From the NCBI GenBank assembly GCA_947623765.1, contig CANQIG010000019.1, forward strand, positions 1 through 15,728: a stretch of 15,728 bases of DNA, written 5' to 3'. The position numbers and the translations under genes were made by a program. Positions 7,002-13,567 of this stretch are shown in pieces (the first letter of the stretch is position 1; every line of letters begins with the position of its first letter). The notes under the pieces were generated by a model. The model was not told where the DNA came from and ran no database searches. It worked only from the letters and a program-made list of their open reading frames with translations. The DNA comes from an uncultured Clostridia bacterium. Lineage in GTDB: Bacteria > Bacillota > Clostridia > Oscillospirales > Acutalibacteraceae.

Positions 7002-7034
7002 GTATAATAACCGCTGCCCTTGCGGTTATTATAC
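7002..7034. repeat. Perfect 13-bp palindrome GTATAATAACCGC
   Basis: GTATAATAACCGC (7002-7014) pairs with GCGGTTATTATAC (7022-7034) around the 7-nt loop TGCCCTT. The right arm carries the minus-strand -10 box of the promoter-like site at 7028-7056. Confidence 0.75.
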
Positions 7035-7056
7035 CATAGTGGTAAAAGTTAAGCAA
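7028..7056 (-). promoter_or_regulatory. Extended -10 promoter candidate pointing toward the ABC cassette
   Basis: On the minus strand, TTGCTT (7056-7051) is separated by 17 nt from a perfect TATAAT (7033-7028) preceded by TGG, an extended -10. The -35 is poor (three of six) but the -10 is ideal. It lies between the serpin terminator and the ABC permease, so it would read into repeat block 2 and give the permease a leader of about 965 nt. A palindrome arm overlaps the -10. Confidence 0.5.
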
Positions 7057-7084
7057 GTACAGATTTGCTTTTCGGAAAAAGAGA

Positions 7085-7106
7085 AGCGGCGGGGAGGCCC
7101 GCCGCT
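7085..7106 (-). terminator. Intrinsic terminator after the serpin gene
   Basis: AGCGGCGGG (7085-7093) pairs with CCCGCCGCT (7098-7106), a perfect 9-bp GC-rich stem with a 4-nt loop. On the minus strand it is followed by TCTCTTTTT. It lies 20 nt downstream of the serpin stop. Confidence 0.75.
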
Positions 7107-7126
7107 GGATGTGATTTCGGGTTTGT

Positions 7127-8554
7127 TCAGGGGTGGTTGACGACGCCGATGAAGAGCAGGGAGCCGTCGTCGCCGGTGATCGCAAAGAGGAACGGTCGGT
7201 CGAGCGTGAACTCGACCTTTTCGCCGACGGGCGGCTCGCCCGCGCCGGTCATGGCGATCTCCGTATAGGCCGCGGCCTCGCAGCCCTCCTCATCGACGGT
7301 GACGCGCGCGGCGTGCCGCACGGCGGAGACGTACGGCCGGACCTCTTCGAGCAGGCCCTGCGGCAGCATCGGGGAGAAATCGGCGCTGGCCTCGTCAAAC
7401 ACATCGGTCACGCCGAGGGCGGAGAGGCTCGAGATCAGGTCCGTGTCGCGGACGACGTCGAACTTCGGGACGGAGAGCTCGATCTCCGCGTACTGTTGGT
7501 CCTCCCACGAATCGCTTTGCAGCAGGAAGTCCACCGCCTCGCCGCTTTCGAGCAGTTCGTCGGGGGAGACGCCCTCGTCCGGCAGAAGGAACCACATGTA
7601 GCCGCTGTTCTGCAGCCCCTTCGGGACGGCGGAAAAGCGCTCGCCCCAGTAGAAATGCCCGTCGGTCGTCTGGTGCATGAAGTCGGCGGTCCTGTCACCA
7701 GAGGGCGCGTGGAACGTGCCCGGCTCGGTGCGGTTTATGTTGAATTCCGCCTTCCACCGCGCGCGGTAGTAGACCGTCGAGACGAGCGCGAGGGCGGTCT
7801 CCGGGTCGAACGAGAGGCCGCCCGCCTGTTCCGTGAGGCGGTCTCCAGTGTGTTCGTTCACCCAGCTTTGCAGCGCTTCGTTGTACGCATCGCTGCCCAT
7901 CTCGCCGCGGAACGAATCCGCGCGGTAGTCCTTCGCGAGTGTGCCCATCGTATTTTGCACGTATTCGAGGCCGTCGTTCATCCAGACGGAGTTCGCGATC
8001 AGGCTCGTCACCGTGCCGTCGTCCTGGTAGTTCGCGTTCCAGAGGGCTTTCGAGTTTGACCGCACGTCCTCGAGATCTGCCGCGCCGAGCAGGGAGAGGA
8101 GCTGCGCGCGACTCTCGCCGTCGGTCAGCTCGGAGAGCATCGAGAGCGCGAGGTAGATGTTGAGCGGCGAGCAGACGCGATTCTCCTCCGCGTCCCCGGC
8201 GAGCAGCAGCGGGACGGCAGCTTCCGCGAAGCTGTCCAGCGCGCCGTCGTAGCTCTCATAGGTCTGCCGCAGGGCGCGGCGCTCCTCGGCCCAGCGGTCG
8301 AAGTTCGCTTCGGAGTACTCCTCGCGCTTCGGGAGCTCCGCCGCCGCGACCATGAACCCGCCCCCGCCGGTCTTGCCGCCGGACATTCTCGGGAACAGCA
8401 CCGCCGTGAGCACGAGCACGACGGCGAGCGCCGCCGCGACCGGCGCGGCCCAGCGCCTGCGGCGCAGGCTCTGTTTCGGCGGGGGCGGCGCGGCGCGCTC
8501 GATCTGGTCGTCGCGGATGTCGGTGATCCCGTTCCAAAGGTCTTCTCCGTTCAT
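7127..8554 (-). CDS. Membrane-anchored serpin, candidate sensor/anti-sigma partner of the ECF sigma factor
   Basis: This gene encodes 475 aa. Residues 1-34 are a polar, basic-ended cytosolic segment, 35-54 a single membrane helix, about 55-75 a Gly-rich linker, and about 97-475 a complete serpin fold outside the cell. Serpin marks are CSPLNIYLALSML (128-140), ANSVWMND (187-194), SWVNEHTGDRL (230-240), ALVSTVYYRARW (256-267), VPKFDV (362-367), the inhibitory-type hinge EEGCEAAAYT (422-431) and FTLDRPFLFAI (449-459). Aligning the PP at P3'-P4' with antitrypsin puts P1 at Ala438 and P1' at Gly439. Its ATG overlaps the sigma factor stop as ATGA, so the two are translationally coupled. The N-terminus resembles the cytosolic tail plus anchor of clostridial anti-sigma proteins; an anti-sigma role is inference. 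Confidence 0.9.
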   Translation of the reverse strand: MNGEDLWNGITDIRDDQIERAAPPPPKQSLRRRRWAAPVAAALAVVLVLTAVLFPRMSGGKTGGGGFMVAAAELPKREEYSEANFDRWAEERRALRQTYESYDGALDSFAEAAVPLLLAGDAEENRVCSPLNIYLALSMLSELTDGESRAQLLSLLGAADLEDVRSNSKALWNANYQDDGTVTSLIANSVWMNDGLEYVQNTMGTLAKDYRADSFRGEMGSDAYNEALQSWVNEHTGDRLTEQAGGLSFDPETALALVSTVYYRARWKAEFNINRTEPGTFHAPSGDRTADFMHQTTDGHFYWGERFSAVPKGLQNSGYMWFLLPDEGVSPDELLESGEAVDFLLQSDSWEDQQYAEIELSVPKFDVVRDTDLISSLSALGVTDVFDEASADFSPMLPQGLLEEVRPYVSAVRHAARVTVDEEGCEAAAYTEIAMTGAGEPPVGEKVEFTLDRPFLFAITGDDGSLLFIGVVNHP

Positions 8555-9105
8555 ACCGTAAGATCCTCCTTTTCCAACTCGGTTTTGAGGTGCAGCCGCA
8601 GCGTCTGCATCCGGCGGGCGAGGCGGTTCGCGGGGACGCCCTCGGCGAGGGCGAGGGCGTTCAGCGGCTCGCCGTACCAGTAGCGCCGCACGAACAGCAC
8701 GCGGTCGGCTTCGGGAAGGGAATCGAGCCAGCGGGAGAGGACCTCCGCGAGGGCCGCCCGGTCCGCCGAGATCTCAGCGGCGCGCTCGGGGATGCATTCG
8801 TCGAGCTCGGAGAGCATCCGCTCCATGCCGGGGTATCGCTTCGCCGCGCGGTTTTTCCGAAAGCGGCTGACCGAGAGGTTTCGCGTGATGCGCCCGAGAA
8901 ACGCGCGCAGCGATGCGGGACGGTCCGGGGGCATCCGGTTCCACGCGGCGAGCCATGTGTCGCTGACGCACTCCTCGGCGTCCTCCCTGCTCGAGAGGAT
9001 ATTGACCGCGACCCGCCGGCAGAACGGACCGTGCTTTCTGTCTGTTTCCGAGATGGCGCTCTCGTCGCGCCGGTGGTACAGTTCGATGACCTCGGCGTCT
9101 TCCAT
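8551..9105 (-). CDS. ECF-type sigma-70 family RNA polymerase sigma factor
   Basis: This gene encodes 184 aa, typical for a two-domain extracytoplasmic-function sigma factor. Region 2 spans roughly residues 9-90, with EDAEECVSDTWLAAWNRMP (41-59) and FLGRITRNLSVSRFRKNRA (69-87). Region 4 spans about 122-178, with LPEADRVLFVRRYWYGEPL (130-148) and the DNA-recognition helix around EGVPANRLARRMQTLRLHL (155-173). It should direct RNA polymerase to a small regulon in response to an outside signal. AAGGAGGGG lies 6 nt before the ATG. It overlaps the serpin gene by 4 nt in the position where an anti-sigma gene is normally found. I could not find a convincing autoregulatory promoter in the 80 nt upstream. 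Confidence 0.93.
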   Translation of the reverse strand: MEDAEVIELYHRRDESAISETDRKHGPFCRRVAVNILSSREDAEECVSDTWLAAWNRMPPDRPASLRAFLGRITRNLSVSRFRKNRAAKRYPGMERMLSELDECIPERAAEISADRAALAEVLSRWLDSLPEADRVLFVRRYWYGEPLNALALAEGVPANRLARRMQTLRLHLKTELEKEDLTV

Positions 9106-9189
9106 TCGGACCCCTCCTTTTTCCGTTCTACCTGTTCTGTCGCAAAACGCGGGCTCGATATACGCGCGCGGGAAAAATATTTTTGAAAA

Positions 9190-9218
9190 GCGGCGCCTTC
9201 CGGAGAGGAAAGCGCCGC
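9190..9218 (-). terminator. Intrinsic terminator after the MBL-fold gene
   Basis: GCGGCGCCTTCC pairs with GGAAAGCGCCGC (9207-9218) with one mismatch. On the minus strand it is followed by TTTTCAAAAATATTTTT. It separates the MBL gene from the downstream sigma/serpin operon on the same strand. Confidence 0.65.
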
Positions 9219-9284
9219 AAAGTGAACATTTTCAATCGCCCGCCCGGCGTGCGGACGCAGGTATCTGCCCGCGTAGGCCGAAGC

Positions 9285-10007
9285 TCAGAGCGTGAGCGTC
9301 ATGCCGTCGAACGCGACGGTGAGGGGGAAGGGCAGCTCGTCGGCGCGGGCCTCGGTGTCGCCCAGCCGTTTCGGATTTACATGGTTGACGACGAGATGCG
9401 CGGCGTCGACCTGCGCGAGCGTGGGGAAGCAGTCCGTGAAGACCGTGTTGTGCGCGCACTCGCAGACCGCGAGGTCCCAGTGCGCGTCCCCGGCGATCTC
9501 CGGGAATTCCGGGTAATTCGGGCTCATGTCGCCGCTGAAAAGCAGTGGCTTCCCCTCCACGCGGATGCGGAACGCGTGGGCGTCCGGCATATGCCGGGTG
9601 GGGACGGCGGAAAGCTCCAGCGTGCCGTCGCGGAAGACCGGCCCGTCCCGGTAGACATGGAACTGCAGCCGCTCCGCCTCCTCCTTCGCGAGGAGGCTGT
9701 TTTCCCACCGCGTGAGCATATCGGCGCACTTTTGGTTCGGGAGAAAGATGTCGGGAGCGGCGTCGCGGTAGAACCAGCCGATCTGCGTGCAGAATTCCGG
9801 CAGCCCTTCAAAGTGGTCGGCGTGCGGGTGCGTGATGAACACGGCGCGCACGTCGCGGTGCGCGATGCCGTACCGGAGCAGCAGCGGAGAGATCGGAGCG
9901 CCGGCGTCGATGATGTACCACCCGCCGTCCGTGCCGAGAAACGTCGCCGAGCAGAAGCGGTCCTTTTCCGGGACGCCGTGGCTCGTGCCGGCAAAAATGA
10001 TCTTCAT
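9285..10007 (-). CDS. MBL-fold metallohydrolase (RNase Z-like / PhnP-like)
   Basis: This gene encodes 240 aa with no signal peptide. The metal-binding set is THPHADH (59-65), His139, FSGD with Asp160, CECAH with His186, and His209. The opening MKIIFAGTSHGVPEKDRFCS follows the pattern of the RNase Z / phosphodiesterase (PhnP, ElaC) branch of the metallo-beta-lactamase superfamily. The substrate could be a cyclic phosphodiester or RNA; a tRNA 3'-processing role is not supported by any visible exosite. ATG 10007 is chosen over an in-frame ATG at 10028 because AAGGAAGG precedes it at good spacing. It follows purC after two stem-loops, with little room for its own promoter. Confidence 0.85.
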   Translation of the reverse strand: MKIIFAGTSHGVPEKDRFCSATFLGTDGGWYIIDAGAPISPLLLRYGIAHRDVRAVFITHPHADHFEGLPEFCTQIGWFYRDAAPDIFLPNQKCADMLTRWENSLLAKEEAERLQFHVYRDGPVFRDGTLELSAVPTRHMPDAHAFRIRVEGKPLLFSGDMSPNYPEFPEIAGDAHWDLAVCECAHNTVFTDCFPTLAQVDAAHLVVNHVNPKRLGDTEARADELPFPLTVAFDGMTLTL

Positions 10008-10033
10008 GGGGTTCCTTCCTTTCTCCAAAGGCT

Positions 10034-10059
10034 GTTTTCCCCGCCGGGGCGGGGAAAAC
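10034..10059 (-). terminator. Second stem-loop between purC and the MBL gene
   Basis: GTTTTCCCCGCC (10034-10045) pairs with GGCGGGGAAAAC (10048-10059), giving a very stable stem with a tight loop. No U tract follows on the minus strand, so it may pause polymerase or protect an RNA end instead of terminating. It stops 14 nt short of the ribosome site of the MBL gene. Confidence 0.45.
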
Positions 10060-10062
10060 AGG

Positions 10063-10087
10063 AAAGGGCCGCGCTAAGCGGCCCTTT
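10063..10087 (-). terminator. Stem-loop / terminator after purC
   Basis: AAAGGGCCGC (10063-10072) pairs perfectly with GCGGCCCTTT (10078-10087) around a 5-nt loop, 7 nt after the purC stop. The sequence following on the minus strand is CCTGTTTTCC, a weak U tract, so termination may be partial and let some transcripts reach the MBL gene. Confidence 0.6.
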
Positions 10088-10094
10088 TGGGCGT

Positions 10095-10937
10095 TTATTT
10101 GACCAGCCGGTCGCGGCACTCGAAGTACTTCTCCTGCGTCTTTTTGACGATCTCCTCCGGGATCTCCGGGGCGGGGGTGAGCCCGTTCAGGTGGTTTTCG
10201 ATGAGCCAGTCGCGCAGGAACTGCTTGTCGAGGCTCGCGGGGGACGTGCCCTCCCGATATTCGTCGGCGCTCCAGAAGCGGCTGGAATCCGGCGTGAAGA
10301 GCTCGTCGCAGAGGACCAGTTCGCCGTTTTCGTCGAGGCCGAACTCGAACTTCGTATCCGCGAGGATGATGCCGCAGGAGTACGCGTAGTCGTAGCACTT
10401 TTTGTAGAGCGCGATGCCGACCTCTTCGATCTGCTTCGCGAGCGGCTCGCCGATGGCCTTCGCGACATCCGCGAAGGTGATGTATTCGTCGTGGCCCTCC
10501 TGCGCCTTCGAGGACGGCGTGAGGATCGGCGTCTCGAGGCGCTGTGCCTGCCGCATCCCGGCGGGGAAGGAGAAGCCGGAGAACGTGCCGGTCTTCTGAT
10601 AGCTCGACCACATGGAGCCGAACATGAACCCGCGGATGATGAATTCAAACGGCAGCATTCTGCACTTCTTGACGAGCACCGTGCGACCCTCGTTCCACTC
10701 GGTGCGGAACTCGGCGGGCATATCGTTGAGATCGGTGGAGATCATGTGGTTCTTCACGATGTCCTTCGTGTAATCGAACCAGAACGAGGAGATCGCGTTC
10801 AGCACGCGGCCCTTATCCGGGATGGGCGTCGGCAGCACCACGTCGAACGCGGAGACGCGGTCCGTGGTGACGATGACGAGCCGATCGTCGGAGATGTCGT
10901 AAATGTCGCGGACCTTGCCGCTGAAATCCTTCTGCAT
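10095..10937 (-). CDS. purC: Phosphoribosylaminoimidazole-succinocarboxamide synthase
   Basis: This 280-aa cytosolic enzyme of de novo purine synthesis joins CAIR and aspartate with ATP to give SAICAR. It begins with GKVRDIYDISDDRLVIVTTD, the nucleotide-binding start of PurC, and carries the family blocks TTDRVSAFD (24-32), PFEFIIRGFMFGS, and ILADTKFEFG. AGGAGG lies 9 nt before the ATG. A good promoter lies 46-75 nt upstream of the ATG. No other purine genes are in the window, so it stands alone here, followed only by the MBL gene. The unpaired placement is unusual because clostridial purC is often in a pur cluster. Confidence 0.95.
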   Translation of the reverse strand: MQKDFSGKVRDIYDISDDRLVIVTTDRVSAFDVVLPTPIPDKGRVLNAISSFWFDYTKDIVKNHMISTDLNDMPAEFRTEWNEGRTVLVKKCRMLPFEFIIRGFMFGSMWSSYQKTGTFSGFSFPAGMRQAQRLETPILTPSSKAQEGHDEYITFADVAKAIGEPLAKQIEEVGIALYKKCYDYAYSCGIILADTKFEFGLDENGELVLCDELFTPDSSRFWSADEYREGTSPASLDKQFLRDWLIENHLNGLTPAPEIPEEIVKKTQEKYFECRDRLVK

Positions 10938-10983
10938 GGGAATAGCCTCCTGATTTTTGCCCGTTTGGGCCGTCTGTGCTTAT

Positions 10984-11012
10984 AGTTTAGCGCATTTTCG
11001 CACAACCGTCAA
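10984..11012 (-). promoter_or_regulatory. Promoter of purC
   Basis: On the minus strand TTGACG (11012-11007, five of six) is separated by exactly 17 nt from TAAACT (10989-10984, four of six). Transcription would start around 10977, giving a leader of about 40 nt. No PurR-box-like or guanine-riboswitch-like structure is visible in that short leader. A small GCCC-GTTT-GGGC stem lies at 10960-10971. Confidence 0.6.
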
Positions 11013-11152
11013 TAGGAAGGGATGGAGAAAAAAGGAGAGCGAAGCGGGGGGGTTAGTCATTTTTCATAAATCCCCGAAGGCGGAGCATCACGCGCAGGCG
11101 GTTTTCGCGCGATCTTTGAGCAAAAAGGAGAGGGAGGCGCGCGGGCGGGGCT

Positions 11153-12547
11153 TTATGTTTTCGCGGGACGGTCGGGCCGCATGAACCGCGTGATCACCGC
11201 GATCAGCGGGTAGGCGATGAGCTGCACGCCGATGACGCAGAAGACGATGAACGTCTGGATCGGGCCGTTTTGCACCGGGATGAAGTCCGCCGTCGGCGCC
11301 TGATAGCCGAGGTGGGAGATGCCGAAGTTGAAGATGCAAAGTGCCGCGCCGCCCATGATCGTTCCGATGCAGTTGACGACCGAGGACGAGAAGCCGTCGC
11401 AGCGCTGGCCGCTGACGCGGCCCACGTCGTCGAGCGCGTCCCCGAGCATCCCCGAGACCATGTAGCTTGAGGGGATCGAGCCCACCGCGCGGATGAACTG
11501 CCCCGCCAGCACGACCGCGAGGTTCCGGGGGTTCATCAGGCACAGCCCCGCGCCGAGCGTCGAGAGCACCATGCCGAGCAGCATGGAGTTCCGCTTGCCC
11601 AGTTTTTTGGCGAGGGGGTTGCAGAGCAAAATCCCGATGCCGAGCGGCGCCTGCCCGAGCGCGTAAAACAGCGCCTGCGTGTGGCCGTCGTTGTAGCTGC
11701 CGAGCACCCAGTTGCAGTAATAGAACGTACCTGCGCTGAACAGCGCGTTGACAAGGTTGATAATCGCGAGATAAATCATCAGCACGACCCAGCTGCGGCT
11801 CTTCACGCAGCAGCGAAGCTGCGCGGAAAGGCTGACCGTCTCGGCGGAGGGCGCGTCGCTCTGCGTGACGCGCTCCCGGGTGAAGAAGAATTCCAGCAGG
11901 ATCAGCGGCAGAGAGACGATCGCGAGCGCGACGGCCACCGCGATCCAACGGCTGCCGAGCACGCCCATGAAGGGCACGAGCAGGCAGGGAAAGATAATTG
12001 CCACAAAGGAGCCCGCCGCCATGCCGGGCGTGTTCGCCACGGTGGAGAGCTGCTGACGCTCCGCCGGGTCGTTCGTGGCGAGGGGGACGAGCAGCGTGTG
12101 CGCGGTGCTGTACATCGTGAAGGCTACGGCGTAGAACACCGTGTAGCTCGTGAAGATCCAGATCGCGGTGAGGTTGTCGCTGCCCGTCGGCACGGCGAAC
12201 AGCAGCACGAGGCAGACGACCATCAGCGGCGCGGAAAAGAGGATCCACGGCCGGGCCTTGCCCTGCCGCGACTTTGTGTGGTCCACGACGAGCCCCATGA
12301 AGATGAAGGTCAGAACGTCCAGCACCTTCGCGACGATCGGGAACGTGCTGATGAACATCCCGCCCCAGATGCCGCCGATCTGCAGCACGTCCGTGTAGTA
12401 GACGTTGAGGTAGTTGCTCAAAATGGAGTTCATCACCATGACGGCGATCGGACCCATGAAGTAGCCGAGGATCTTCTCGCGGCCCGTCACCTTTTCAGCG
12501 GGCACGCGGCTGTCAAAGAGTTTGGAGGAGAGCAGTCCCTGCTTCAC
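11153..12547 (-). CDS. GPH-family (MelB-like) sugar:cation symporter, MFS
   Basis: This 464-aa protein has about twelve hydrophobic segments. The stretch around residues 72-101 (AKVLDVLTFIFMGLVVDHTK, then SRQGKARPWIL) aligns with the helix II to loop 2-3 signature of glycoside-pentoside-hexuronide transporters such as MelB, XylP and UidB. The usual D-x-x-x-D-P-x-x-G is D77-VLT-F81-I-F-M-G: the first Asp is kept, but the second Asp and the Pro are replaced. The start is a GTG at 12547, 3 nt after the stop of the upstream gene, with GGAGG inside that gene's last codons, so translation is coupled. The substrate, probably a glycoside or uronide, cannot be inferred from the neighbours, as no glycosidase is present. 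Confidence 0.88.
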   Translation of the reverse strand: MKQGLLSSKLFDSRVPAEKVTGREKILGYFMGPIAVMVMNSILSNYLNVYYTDVLQIGGIWGGMFISTFPIVAKVLDVLTFIFMGLVVDHTKSRQGKARPWILFSAPLMVVCLVLLFAVPTGSDNLTAIWIFTSYTVFYAVAFTMYSTAHTLLVPLATNDPAERQQLSTVANTPGMAAGSFVAIIFPCLLVPFMGVLGSRWIAVAVALAIVSLPLILLEFFFTRERVTQSDAPSAETVSLSAQLRCCVKSRSWVVLMIYLAIINLVNALFSAGTFYYCNWVLGSYNDGHTQALFYALGQAPLGIGILLCNPLAKKLGKRNSMLLGMVLSTLGAGLCLMNPRNLAVVLAGQFIRAVGSIPSSYMVSGMLGDALDDVGRVSGQRCDGFSSSVVNCIGTIMGGAALCIFNFGISHLGYQAPTADFIPVQNGPIQTFIVFCVIGVQLIAYPLIAVITRFMRPDRPAKT

Positions 12548-12550
12548 GGC

Positions 12551-13048
12551 TCAGCCCTCCTCTTCCATGAGGATCTTCCGGAGCTTTTCTTCGAGCGCCG
12601 GGATCTCCCCGCCGAGCTTTTGAAGGCCCATCCGCGTGAACGGCGGGCGCAAGGCCAGCGTGATCGAGCACCCGAACAGCCCGGCCAGCAGCGAGAGCGT
12701 GAACGCGATGTGCCAGCCGAGATGCAGGAATAGAAAACTCAGGCCGATGCACGCCGCGCCCGCCATGCCGACGAGCACCACGCGCTCGAGGTAGTACCGC
12801 TCGACCTTTTTGTCGACGGCTTCGATCTCCGCGAGCACCGCCTCGCACCGCGCGCGCTTTGCCGCGAGCGCGGCGGGCTCCGTCTCCTCCCGGACGAAAA
12901 CGATCTCCGCCACCGGCGACGCGCTGTTCTCCTTCGTGCGGCTCCACACGCGCCACCCGAGCGCCGTGTAGCAGCCGGCGGTCATCGCCTCCCGCTCCTG
13001 CCGCACCCAGCGCGTCAGCTTCTCCTGCCCGATCTCCCCGTTTGCCAT
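12551..13048 (-). CDS. Hypothetical two-TM membrane protein with flanking helices
   Basis: I do not recognise the family. The protein has 165 aa: an N-terminal soluble part (EKLTRWVRQEREAMTAGCYT), an Ala/Glu-rich helix likely to form a coiled coil (about 58-85), a helical hairpin of two membrane segments (about 90-110 and 113-134), and a C-terminal amphipathic helix (148-164). No catalytic motif is seen. It is the first gene of the operon, translationally coupled to the GPH transporter, so an accessory or regulatory role for that transporter is reasonable but unproven. ATG 13048 is chosen because GGGAGG lies 7 nt upstream; the frame is open to an earlier ATG at 13078 with no ribosome site of similar quality. 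Confidence 0.75.
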   Translation of the reverse strand: MANGEIGQEKLTRWVRQEREAMTAGCYTALGWRVWSRTKENSASPVAEIVFVREETEPAALAAKRARCEAVLAEIEAVDKKVERYYLERVVLVGMAGAACIGLSFLFLHLGWHIAFTLSLLAGLFGCSITLALRPPFTRMGLQKLGGEIPALEEKLRKILMEEEG

Positions 13049-13116
13049 GAAGATCCTCCCTTTCCCGCGCCCGGACATCTCGCCGGGCGAATTTCTTCTT
13101 GCGTTCTCTCCCGCGC

Positions 13117-13134
13117 CGTGTTATGATTAACACG
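13117..13134. promoter_or_regulatory. Palindromic operator in the leader of the transporter operon
   Basis: The arms are CGTGTTA and TAACACG, perfect 7-bp inverted arms with a 4-nt centre (TGAT on plus). The site spans about +11 to +28 relative to the start predicted from the promoter at 13152-13180, where a bound repressor would block elongation. The TetR-type regulator 740 nt away is the closest candidate to bind it. The inter-arm spacing differs from that of a Rex box. Confidence 0.55.
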
Positions 13135-13151
13135 TCGCCTGTTGTTGTTTT

Positions 13152-13180
13152 ATTGTAGCACTGCTCTATACCCGCTTCAA
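13152..13180 (-). promoter_or_regulatory. Promoter of the small-membrane-protein / GPH transporter operon
   Basis: On the minus strand TTGAAG (13180-13175) is separated by 17 nt from TACAAT (13157-13152, five of six), with TGC directly before it making an extended -10. Predicted start is near 13145, about 97 nt upstream of the ATG. The palindromic operator lies just downstream. Confidence 0.65.
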
Positions 13181-13567
13181 CCGTCAATTACAAGACGAGC
13201 GTTGTGTAAATGTATTTGCGAAGGTCGCGTAAGGTCGAGCCAAGGTCGCGCTTTTCTGAAGAGAAAGCGAGACGCTTGGCTTCGCCAATCGTCCATCTTC
13301 CTCTCAGCGGGAAGAAGAACCGGGAAGCTGCTTCCCCTAAGAGTGGCCCAAAAGACTTCGCTGGGCTCGACCGGGGGCAGGGTGCAATTTTGGGGCGTGC
13401 AACTCCACCGGGGGCTTCGCCTCCGGCGCGGGCGGCAGAGCCGTTTTCGTTTGTCCTACGTAAGCTCGCGGGAAGCCGGAGAAATCCCCTTTCCCACGCA
13501 GAACTTCCGGCGCGGGTTGCGCGGGGAAAGATTTTGGCAGCAGTAAGCGCGCACCAGCGCGCGCCCC

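Larger units (their letters stand above)
6082..7034. repeat. Repeat block 2: mosaic repeats and palindromes upstream of the ABC cassette
   Basis: This is a gene-free stretch of about 950 nt between the permease and the serpin terminator. It opens with hairpins at 6082-6107 and 6267-6292 (185 nt apart, against 184 in block 1). It then carries duplicated internal segments (6171-6266 with 6462-6557; 6361-6420 with 6607-6666) and several GCGGC-nnn-GCCGC mini-hairpins (6252-6264, 6543-6555, 6963-6975). It ends in two palindromes built on GGTATAAT (6828-6861 and 7002-7034). Long open frames cross it but they translate the repeat modules and look unlike folded proteins. Confidence 0.7.

Noticed and set aside
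9106..9189. ECF-type autoregulatory promoter upstream of the sigma gene
   Set aside because: AGAACAGG and GGTAGAACGG hint at a GAAC-type -35, but no suitably spaced CGTC-like -10 is present, so I do not call it.
9183..10985. Open frame of about 600 codons on the plus strand
   Set aside because: It is antisense to purC and the MBL gene, with composition typical of a shadow frame; both sense genes have clear catalytic motifs.
11013..11152. Region after the GPH transporter searched for a terminator
   Set aside because: A stem ATCGCGCG with CGCGTGAT can form on the minus strand, but it has a wobble pair and no U tract. I see no convincing terminator or gene here.
13117..13134. Rex-type redox operator
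   Set aside because: Rex boxes have GTTAA and TTAAC arms with six nt between the GTTA and TAAC cores; here only four nt separate them.
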